From the NCBI RefSeq assembly GCF_000516985.1, contig NW_006917102.1, positions 1,931,681 through 1,995,680 on the forward strand: a stretch of DNA of 64,000 nucleotides, written 5' to 3'. The notes under the pieces were generated by a model that was not told the DNA's origin, did no database searches, and saw nothing but the letters and a program-made list of their open reading frames with translations. This DNA is from Pestalotiopsis fici W106-1 (taxonomy: Eukaryota > Ascomycota > Sordariomycetes > Amphisphaeriales > Sporocadaceae). Shown here piece by piece: positions 34,638 to 43,482 of the stretch. The translations under genes and the position numbers were made by a program. Position 1 is the first letter of the stretch. Each line of letters starts with the position of its first letter.

Positions 34638-35813
34638 TCACTGGGCGTCCTTCCAAATGCTTCGAGCAGCGTCTCTTACGAAAACCAGCTTCTCCCACAT
34701 GCGTTCCTCTGTCCCCACGTTTCTGCCATAGTGAGCACTCGCGAAGCCGCATTGTGGGCTGATGGCCAGGCTGTCCTCGATGACTTCCTCGACTGATCTC
34801 TCTTGGGCAGCAGCGATCACGCTCGCAGCCTCACGCACTCGCTTTTGAATGTCCGCGATATCCTCCATGTCTGGCGTCTTGGTCGAGATCAATCCCAGCG
34901 TCACGCCTTTCCCTCTTGGCAGAAATCTCAGAGGTTCAAAAGATCCAGATCGGGCGTCGTCGAATTCGAGGTAAAATGTATCAAAATTGAGCCCACCAAG
35001 AAGCTTTTCGGCAATCTTTTCATATGATCCCTCCAAGAATCCCGTATTCACGCCGGGCATATTGCCGCGACACAGGTGAATACCCACAAAGAGATCTGAT
35101 GGTCGGTCTCTAACAATTTCATTGAGCACCCATACGTAGGTGTCGAGCAGCTCGTCGGGATTGACATTTTCTTGACGAATGCCATCCTTGAAGCTGTCCA
35201 GGATAAAATAGGTTAATTGAGGATCATCGATCTGAATATTTCGCAGCCCGGCATCATAAAGAACCTTGATCTCGGCCCGGTATGCAGCTGCAACATCGGC
35301 AAAAAAGTCCCGGTCATTCGCATACACATTGGTCGAGTAAGCGGTACCATTGCTGAGCCAGATGTGGTTGAACGTCGGCGAGGGAAGAGCAATCTTGCAA
35401 TTCTTCCACTCTTGCTCGGGAAGCTCAGCCTTGATCATGTTCCAGGCGTCAAGATATGCCGGACGCGTCCACTCGACCTTGCCCGTGGCAACGGACGCTT
35501 CCGTCTGCTTGACGCCGACTCGCAACAAGCCATCAATGACGGGGAGGTTTGGGCGAAAGTCCTCCGGAACTTGAATGGTGCGACTTTCAATGCCTTGCAA
35601 CTGCTCATAAAAGCCTTTATAAAAGGCTGTGCGCTCATACTCTCCACTGGTGATGGGACGGATTGACAGGTCGAGCTGCTTCTTGACAATGGTTGCAATG
35701 GCTTCCTTGATTGTCGTTTGCAATGCAGCTTGATCCTCGGCCCCATATGCTTCCAAGAGATTCTGAGGTCTGATCAGTGATCCGACCTGGTCGGCGCGGA
35801 ATAGTGGTGCCAT
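34638..35813 (-). CDS. MetE-like (UROD/MetE superfamily) zinc methyltransferase
   Basis: A 391-residue intronless ORF from the ATG at 35813. It begins MAPLFRADQVGSLIRP, the usual start of stand-alone MetE C-domain-like proteins, and has the SGEYERT motif near residue 57. The zinc ligands of cobalamin-independent methionine synthase are present in spacing and context: HLC (His about 246, Cys about 248), Glu in YLEFDD, and Cys about 356 in SPQCGF. Full MetE is about 760 aa with two barrels; this protein is the single catalytic barrel. By family it transfers a methyl group to a thiol such as homocysteine, but in fungi these short proteins are often of unknown substrate and annotated only as UROD/MetE-like. 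It lies tail-to-tail with the NLR gene, 291 bp apart. Cytosolic location is assumed as no targeting signal is visible. Confidence 0.85.
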   Translation of the reverse strand: MAPLFRADQVGSLIRPQNLLEAYGAEDQAALQTTIKEAIATIVKKQLDLSIRPITSGEYERTAFYKGFYEQLQGIESRTIQVPEDFRPNLPVIDGLLRVGVKQTEASVATGKVEWTRPAYLDAWNMIKAELPEQEWKNCKIALPSPTFNHIWLSNGTAYSTNVYANDRDFFADVAAAYRAEIKVLYDAGLRNIQIDDPQLTYFILDSFKDGIRQENVNPDELLDTYVWVLNEIVRDRPSDLFVGIHLCRGNMPGVNTGFLEGSYEKIAEKLLGGLNFDTFYLEFDDARSGSFEPLRFLPRGKGVTLGLISTKTPDMEDIADIQKRVREAASVIAAAQERSVEEVIEDSLAISPQCGFASAHYGRNVGTEERMWEKLVFVRDAARSIWKDAQ

Positions 35814-36352
35814 GATTGTCGCAAGCAGGAGAGGCAGAACGGAATTGAACGCTCGGCCGGACGGCGGGTTCGCTGATCAGAAACAACGAAATGCAGGTGA
35901 CGTTATAGTATTTCGGAAAAGGTTCCTTGTGTGCGCTCCAAGTCTACCTCAGTCCTGATGCCGGCGGGGTCACGGACTATTCGCACTTTCATGGAAGATT
36001 GGCGCTCGGCTCGGCGCATCGGCGCAGCTCGGCCATTTGAGAAATTCCGGGATCAGCAAGCTCCGGCCGTTCGGTCCTTGGCATGCTGCGGATTCCCTTT
36101 TTCATGGGCGAGAACCGGGGCCAGGCAAGGTGATTTCAAGTTTGATCATAAATATGTAGATCATTGTGAAATCAAACCCCCTCGTAAGGAGCAGAGTGAC
36201 ATGATCGATACCTACCAATGTAGACTTGATGGCTTGTCTCTCACGACAGCAAAGATGATGACTTATTTTGCATCAGGGCATTCGCTTGACTGTCCCCACG
36301 TGTGGCTTTCCAAGCAGATTTATATTTCAATGGACATTGGTTTGATTTAAGA
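35814..36352. other. Intergenic, promoter of the MetE-like gene
   Basis: No gene is supported. The stretch next to 35813 is the promoter of the minus-strand MetE-like gene. A plus-strand open frame (35931-36350) starts with a non-standard context and shows no family pattern. Confidence 0.4.
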
Positions 36353-36773
36353 CTAATATACAAAAACAATGTTCGATTTGACGTGCTTGAAGTGGTGAGA
36401 TATTGGTTGCATGTTTAGTGCATGTTGCCGGTCCCTTTCGCTGATGGTTTGGCGCATTCGGTGGGGGAGGTCCAGTATCTGCTCGTACCTGCATTAGTTA
36501 GCAGTAGCCTCTAGGTGGCCGCTAGCACATTCCATTCGCGTTGGAGAACCTGTCGCAGTTTGCCCATTCCATCGAGCCATCAAAACTGCTCTCACCAAAT
36601 CCATGTCTGGGCAACAGCAACTCATCAATGTTCATGGTCTCGACTTTCACCTCAGGATAGGTCGACATGATGATTGTCATTTGAAGAAACTGATACGGCT
36701 CGATGGGTCCCCAGTCCGTCTGTACGAAGACCAACTTGAAAGTGTTTGCCGCTCTCTTGTTGAATTTTTGCAT
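36353..36773 (-). CDS. Weak candidate two-exon gene or 3' gene fragment
   Basis: On the minus strand an ATG at 36773 opens 81 codons of good protein-like composition (LVFVQTDWGPIEPYQFLQM, then MNIDELLLPRHGFGESSFDG). A possible short intron (36528-36489, 40 bp, donor GTGCTA, branch GCTAAC, acceptor TGCAG) joins to a second segment reading YEQILDLPHRMRQTISERD and ending at a TAG at 36355-36353, 126 aa in total. The donor is weak and the intron is shorter than others here, so it may instead be the tail of a decayed gene. The family is not recognised. Confidence 0.3.
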
Positions 36774-37159
36774 TTACGATGGATGCATAGAAGTGTGTAG
36801 GGACATACACAGGGAGAGAGCCCTGTATTGATGAAATGCCAGCTGACCCATGATTGAATCTATTGACACGAGGCAAGCACGAGAAACCCCCATCTCAGTC
36901 TTGAAGTTGGCAACGACATTCACGTGCTCGTTCTTTCTTGAACAGACAGATTCCCCTGGAGCTGCTTTGGCATGGCTGTTTACCAAGAATTCTCCCAACG
37001 GGACCACTTGGCTCCCTGTCTACACTGGCCATGATACCATTGTTTTTCCGACTTGGGCAGTCATCTTTTGTTGTATTCCCAGACTGCCAACATCGCATAA
37101 AGGCGACTATATGCTAAATCGCCGTTTCATTTGACAGAAAAGTATTCGATACAACCACA
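36774..37159. other. Intergenic region upstream of the coiled-coil protein
   Basis: This stretch should hold the promoter of the plus-strand gene at 37160. No clear TATA box or repeat is visible. Confidence 0.35.
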
Positions 37160-37924
37160 ATGAGCTCCAATACGTCCAATCAACTGAATCAGCAGGCAAA
37201 GGAACAACAGTTCTCCATGCGACTAGATGACTTGATACAGCACATGGAAGGCTTCAAGCGGCAGCGCGAAGAGTGTCGTAAATGCTATGATACGCTTCTT
37301 CGAGACTATCCCGACAGAATCAAGGACGTCAATCAACATTACATGAACTTCGAAAAGACTATCAGAGAGGGTCTCATGGCAACCGTTATGAAGTCATGGG
37401 GGATCTCGTTCGAAACACTGCAGAACTTCCTTTTATCAGAACGCGGAGACTTTCCCTTTGCCGCGGGATTCTGGAAATATCTTGATCAAGTGGCCATATT
37501 CGAGGTCGTCTCGTTTCAAGATTTCAAAAATCTGCTTTTCAAGGCCCGGCAAAGCAGGCACGCAAGAAACACGACCACAATTGGAGATGCCTATGTGGGT
37601 CTTCCTGGCACAAGGGACTTCCTCATATACGATGTCGTTGAAGCAAGCTCCAAACTACCCCTCAGACTACTCCGCAAACTTTTCCCTCGGCTTGATTCCA
37701 ATTTCCAGGCCAATATCCGAAAAAGAATTCGAGCGGATGGGAACTTTGCACTGGAAGCGGAACTACTCGTGACACAAGACGCATACCAGGGTATCAAAGA
37801 AGCTTTTGAGGAAATGATGTCTGGCCTCGACACTGGATCGTACTGTAATGGAGAGAGCACGTGCAATACATACAAAGACATGGCTCAATTATCCCCCATG
37901 GGAAAGAAAAGAAGGATAGAATGA
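37160..37924 (+). CDS. Orphan protein with N-terminal coiled coil
   Basis: A 254-residue intronless ORF starting at ATG (context CACAATGAG). The first 18 residues are Asn/Gln-rich. Residues about 20-75 look helical and charged (EGFKRQREECRKCYDTLLRD), consistent with a coiled coil. The middle has several aromatic-rich helices (FLLSERGDFPFAAGFWKYL, then FEVVSFQDFKNLLFKARQ). The C-terminus ends in a basic KKRRIE that could be a nuclear localisation signal (KKRR). No signal peptide or TM segment. I do not recognise the family. It lies close to the NLR locus, but on its own this says little. Composition and codon use look like a real gene rather than a shadow; the reverse strand has only fragments. 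Confidence 0.6.
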   Translation: MSSNTSNQLNQQAKEQQFSMRLDDLIQHMEGFKRQREECRKCYDTLLRDYPDRIKDVNQHYMNFEKTIREGLMATVMKSWGISFETLQNFLLSERGDFPFAAGFWKYLDQVAIFEVVSFQDFKNLLFKARQSRHARNTTTIGDAYVGLPGTRDFLIYDVVEASSKLPLRLLRKLFPRLDSNFQANIRKRIRADGNFALEAELLVTQDAYQGIKEAFEEMMSGLDTGSYCNGESTCNTYKDMAQLSPMGKKRRIE

Positions 37925-38194
37925 TTTCGGTCCGAGTTACTGCAAGTTACATTGGACGAGATGTTGACTGCGCTGAGATGAAGCGGTACAATTGTAGTAA
38001 ACTTGGTGGCAGAAGCAGAGACAGTCACTCTGTTTTCATCTCCATTGGAATATGGCTTCAATGGGTTGATTATTATTGAGTGAATAGGTATATTATCAGT
38101 AAGCAAGCCATAGATGTGGTATACTTGCCCCCGTACCATAAATGGCAGCCAAATCACTTTGCTAGACCTAGCAAGCATATCATGACATTCTTCC

Positions 38195-40022
38195 TCATAA
38201 TGCTTCGCCAATACACTTTTTCAAATCCCCGTCAACCCTACCAAAATATTCTGACACCATCACAACGAGTCAGTCACGCCAACGGGTGTCACGACGTAGG
38301 AAAATCAAATGCACGACTCACCAATGACTTGTTGCTGTAGCTTGGAGGGGATATCCTTCAACGTGGGCACAATGTTGTGAAGAAACTTTTCCTTTCCGTC
38401 GGGCTCCTTGCAAATAATGTGCCAAAGCTCTCGCGCCTGGACAAAGTCCTTGTCGGTCACGCTAGTGGCGAACGCAGTGACGTTTCCGGACCACGTCTCG
38501 TGCGTCGGCATGCGGACCCGCTTGGAGTACTCCAGGGGCTTGAGCTCGGAAAAGACATAGTCGGGGTCTCCTCCATAGTTGCCATTCATGGTACCGGGGC
38601 CGTCTCGCACGTATGGCGCGTACACGTGACTGTGTGGTCGGTTGGGAGGGAGCTGGAAGTAATTGGGGCCGACTCTGTATCTGTGGGCATCCGGATAGCT
38701 AAACATTCTGGCCTGGAGGACTGCGTGAGGGTATTCGTGGTTGGTACTGTTGAACATTCACTAGTAATAAAGTGTCACACGTACCTGGATCAGCGGAAGG
38801 GCCAATGCCCGGCACCATGTTTGATGGTGAGAAGCATGCTTGCTCAATATCTTGGAAGTAATTGTCGGGCTACAGACCAGTCAGTCACCTGCTTCCGCTG
38901 TGGTCAATCCAAGACATACATTCTTGTCCAAGGTCAATCTGCCAATGCGGCGAAGGGGGTACTTTTCATGTGGCCAGGTATATGTATTGTCAAAGATGTC
39001 GATGGGTGCCGCTTTTGCCTCTTCAGGAGTCATGACCTGGACGTACACGAGCCACTTGGGATAATCTCCCTTTTCAATGGCATCAAACAAGTCTTTGACG
39101 TGGTAATCTGGCTGGGAGCCGGCCAGACGTGTGGCAGTGTCCTGGTCCATGGTCTTGATGCCTCCCTCGGGCTTGAAGTGCCACTTGACGTAGACGTAGC
39201 TGCCATCCTAAGTAATATTAGCAGTGCACAAGATCATACACTCATCAGTTTCATCTCACAGATTTGTTCAGTGTATATGTGTGAACACTGAAACCATTAA
39301 TGTGCCTCAATGATTCTGGAATGCCACGCTGCCCAAAGAGATGCATCAATGCATGGATTCCTTCGGGATTATTGACATGATAGTCCCAAAACATGGTATT
39401 GTCGGGAATATTGGTCCTTGGGTGCCGCTTGTGGCTACGATTCATGGAGGGGAACTTGATGGGGTCGCGAATGAAGAAGACGGGCAAATCATTAAAGACA
39501 AAGTCCTGGATGCCGTCCTCGGTGTAGAGCTTGGTCGACCAGCCCCGGACATCGCGGACCGTGTCGGCAGAGCCCTTTTCGCCGCCGACGGTCGAGATGC
39601 GCATGAGCATTCTCGTCTTTTTCCCAATGCCATTGAGGAACTTGGCGTCGGTCAGATCCGACACATCATCGAGAACCTCGAACTCGCCAAAGGCGCCTGC
39701 GGCCTTGGCGTGGACGCTCCTGATTGTGGGGGCTCAATGTCAATGAAAGCGTGTCTTGGTTGAATAAGGGAGGTCATCAAAGACATACCGCTCGGGAATA
39801 CGCTCGCGTGCGAAATGTGCAAGCACCTCGACCAGTTGAACATCCGCTAGTACAACCAGACCACCATTAGTATCGCCATAGCGAACCTGGCGAACGGAGC
39901 CGGGATTATCACTGGGCTGCCCTGGACTTATAGTCAGCTCCCAATGTACTTGCTTGCAAGACTACACGAATCGTACCGTTGGCTAGAGTATACAGAGGCT
40001 TATCTGAAGTTGACTGAGCCAT
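38195..40022 (-). CDS. Small-subunit monofunctional heme catalase, 7 exons
   Basis: Exons on the minus strand are 40022-39977, 39921-39789, 39719-39260, 39207-38920, 38869-38785, 38720-38322 and 38250-38195; all phases agree and give 488 aa, the usual size of small-subunit catalases. Landmarks: the distal His63 in the active-site motif [19 protein letters not shown]; the Asn of VFNDLP ahead of [20 protein letters not shown]; and the proximal heme ligand Tyr346 in [12 protein letters not shown] with Arg342. It dismutates H2O2 to water and O2 as a heme tetramer. The C-terminus ends GEAL, not a peroxisomal PTS1, and there is no signal peptide, so the location is probably cytosolic. The usual VVHAK reads SVHAK here, a mild change. 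The start codon at 40022 (ACCATGG) is strong. It is head-to-head with the sulfite-oxidase-type gene. Confidence 0.93.
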
Positions 40023-41466
40023 GGTCTTTGTTTGTCTTGTCAATTGATCCTAATCATCTCACAAGACAAGACAAAACGAGACGAGTAGAATTATCTCTTA
40101 TACTGTGCTTGAAGCAAGCTTACCGTCCATTCCGTGATACTCTGAATTAGGATAGACCATGTACTCCCAATGAGGAAATACCATTTGCCCCAATTAGAAT
40201 GCGTGCAAAGTTGTGATTGACCCTGGTACAGATACTTGCCGAATGACGGCCGAGCTAGACCCGGCTGGGGACAGAACATGGAGAGAAGGCGCTAGATAAA
40301 GGCAATCCTGGCCATTGATCAATCGCATCGCGTATATCTCGTACTAGCGTAAACTATAGCATCATTATACGTATGATGGGCTGATCACTGGGGAGTTGCA
40401 GCGCAGCTAATCATGAATGACGGGGAGCTCTTTCGACCAACCAAGAATAATCTCATTCTAATTCATATTCATCAACAGGATGGGGAACACTGTAGTCTTG
40501 CCTATTGTGCAATGGGCAGTTTCTTGAGGTTTGTAGCAACATGGGCTCTGATCCAATCATGGGAATTTAAGCTTGCGAGGTGCAGCTCAAACGGCCACAC
40601 TTTTGCTCGTTGAGCTAAAGTTTTGCGTGTAGATGAGCTGCGACAATATCAGAGTTGCTGCATGATGAAAGCTCGATAGCTCATAGACAAGGTCGGGGTC
40701 TACAGATACGATGGGCAATTGACTTTTGGTCAAGCAATGAAATCGAGGATCCATCCCATAATGCCTCGCAAGACAGCTTGGGCTTCTCCAGCCGAGAAGC
40801 TATGATGCTGCTTTTACATGCAGTCAATCAAATCCCCCCAAACTGACCGTTGTCTGGGTTTCGGCTTTCATAACAACACCTTTGAACCAACGAATAATAC
40901 GCCCAAGGCCAAGAAAATAGACAGTCTCCATGCCACTTTCCATGTTTTGCACTCCAACCCTCCTTTATCCATGTGACTCGGCCTCTCAGACCACATCGAA
41001 TACTGTACGGGGTGAACTTCCCGCGATTTCGTTGCGGAAGGCGATCATTGCGACGAGTATATCTAGTAATGCATTGTTTCTTGTCATTGAAAATCACCTA
41101 GTATGACCAAAGAAACTGGATGCTTTTTCTATGAGAAGGACACAATGAAATGATCAGAATATCATTAGTTAAGCTCCCGAGAGCCGGCATATTAGTTGAT
41201 CTAGCGCGAAGCTACATGGTGACGAAAGAAGCATGCAAAACGTCTATAGCGAGAAGTATAATAAAAAAAAAGAGGGCTGTGTGGGGAACAGAAACGGTGG
41301 GCACTGGCATTGTCGGGTAGAGCGAATCACTCATAGTTAAGGTCAGAGCTTCTCAATATCTTTTCTCCTCCAAGGTACACTCTTCTGAATAACTTCACAG
41401 ACAAAGAGTAATGATTATTGCAACCTAGAGAGACCTCTATATCGAGCTCGAGAATACACCATTACG
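40023..41466. promoter_or_regulatory. Divergent region between catalase and Mo-oxidase genes
   Basis: About 1.4 kb separate the two outward-facing start codons. The region has no supported gene; short open frames lack family features. A/T-rich stretches near 41255-41270 and TATC/TATA-like sequences near 41437-41450 lie upstream of the plus-strand gene. Shared regulation is possible but not shown. Confidence 0.4.
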
Positions 41467-43225
41467 ATGCCTCACGTTGAGATAAAGACGTCCAATAGAC
41501 CTGATGAGTGGAAGATTGAGCAAGGCATGGCCGGCGCCGTGCTGCCGGTTCTTGACATGACCGAGCCCCAGATCAAGCGTGTGCCTCCTCAGCAATTTCC
41601 TAGCAAGCTCACCAAGAATGATGCGGCTGTCAAGGCGGTTGGCGATCCCAAGAAACTGTTTGCTCGTGAACGCAAAGGTTGGCGCGGGTATGTCCTTGTT
41701 CTGGCACTTCTACCGCGGGTGTAAATGCTCACCATCTCCCTTGGACAGTTACGTAGAGTGGGAAAACTATCCCGAGAAGAAAGAGGCCGCGCACAAGATT
41801 CTCAAAGCAGAGACTTTCCCACCCAACCCAGAGTTCCAACTCGGTCCCATCCCGGGTACAAACCCCGTGCTGCCCGGAACCCGTTGGAAGATGTGGCACC
41901 ATGCCCTTGGCGGGGAGTTGTCCCAGATCCCCGAAGACTCCTGGGAGACTGTCCTCAAGGAGAAGCACCCCGACATGCTCCATCTTCTGCAGTTCCCTTA
42001 TAATGGCGAACCGCCCAAGAGGCTCGTTACCGACAAGGCCGTCACTCCTAATGATCTTCACTTTGTGCGAAATCACGGCGGCATTCCCCTCATTGACAAG
42101 CAAGACTACAGCTTCAAGATTGACGGCCTGGTCAATAGCCCTCGCACCTTTACTCTCGACGACATCATGGACGAGTCAAAGTTCCCGCGCATCGAAAAGA
42201 CGGTCACGATGCAGTGCTCCGGGACCCGACGCGTGGAGCAAATCTCCAAATACGCCGGCCAAGGCGACGAGGTGCCGCAAGCGCCCTGGGCAGAGGGCGC
42301 CATTGGCACGGCGCGCTACGTCGGCATCAGCCTGAAAAAGGTCATCAAGGCGTGCGGCGGGCTCAAGGACGGGGGCAAGCACCTCGAGTTCTACGGCTGC
42401 GACACGTACGTCAAGGACGACAAGCTCATGAACTACCTGGTCAGCGTGCCGTGGTCAAAGGTCAAGGCCAACGAGGTGCTGCTGGCGTGGGAGATGAACG
42501 GCCAGCCCCTGCCGCACATTCACGGGTTCCCCCTGCGCGTCGTGGTCCTGGGCTACATTGGCGCGCGCAGCGTCAAGTGGCTGTACCGCATCAAGGCCAT
42601 CGAGGAGCCCAGCCGCGCCCCCGTCCAGAGCCAAGAGTACCTCTACTTTCCGCAGCAGGTCGGCAAGCACAACCTCAAGTGGACCGACGGCATCCAGATC
42701 CAGGAGATGCCCGTCAGCTCGGCCATCATGTCGCCCTGGACCAAGCAGGTCGTCATCCACAATGGCAAGATCAAGTGCAAGGGCTGGGCCTACTCGGGCG
42801 GCGGCCGCTGGCCCGAGCGCGTCGAGGTCTCGGGCGACGGCGGCTTCGACTGGTACACGGTGCCCCTCGAGAATCTCTCGGCAAAGGGCAAGTGGACGTG
42901 GCGGACCTGGGAGATTGATCTGCCCTGCGATGTCGAGGGGTGGGTCGAGATTGTCTGTCGCTGCTGGGATAATTCCTTGAATACGCAGCCTCCCAACGTT
43001 CGGACCGCCTGGAACTGGGGACTTCACGTCACGAGTTCGTGCCATCGCATCTCCGTGTACAGCGTCAACAAGTCAAAGCCACTGACCAGGAAGCGACTCG
43101 AGGAGTTTGAAAAGGCGGGTATTCCATTCGGTCCAATCACGGTACCCATTCCGTTCCCTTCACAGACTTGGGATGACTATGAAGACTTTTGGAGGAAGAA
43201 TGACCCTCGAGATGTGGACGAGTAA
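41467..43225 (+). CDS. Sulfite-oxidase-type molybdopterin oxidoreductase
   Basis: Exons 41467-41687 and 41749-43225 give 565 aa; the 61-bp intron (GTATGT...GGACAG) removes the stop that ends the first open frame. The Mo-cofactor domain spans about residues 150-400, with the Mo-ligating Cys at about 230 in VTMQCSGTRRVEQ (most sulfite oxidases and nitrate reductases read CAGNRR, so Asn is replaced by Thr here), then AIGTARYVGISLKKV and HGFPLRVVVLGYIGARSVKW. The Mo-co dimerisation domain follows (about 420-540: GKIKCKGWAYSGGGRWPERV, then WRTWEIDL, then CWDNSLNTQP). There is no cytochrome b5 and no FAD domain, so it resembles plant-type sulfite oxidase rather than nitrate reductase. The expected reaction is sulfite + O2 + H2O to sulfate + H2O2. 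No PTS1 is seen (ends DVDE). Confidence 0.88.
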
Positions 43226-43482
43226 AGAAAAGTAGACAGACAGATTGTATCTCATGATTGTCCTTTTAAAGATGCGGGGATCCCCCATGACTGATTAGTC
43301 TTTGATGTTCTTATAAGCAACATGTCCAGATTGGTACTACTGCTACATATGATCCTTACGATTAATTCCAACATGTATCAAAATGGCTCCTTGATACCAG
43401 GCTATGCTGCCAATTACTAGTCTATGTAATGTGAGTACCTATTTCCTATTCGCCCAAACGCCAGATCCTGAACTCCCTGCTA

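Noticed and set aside
42214..42918. 234-codon plus-strand frame rich in Arg/Gln/Pro
   Set aside because: Out-of-frame reading of the GC-rich Mo-oxidoreductase exon.
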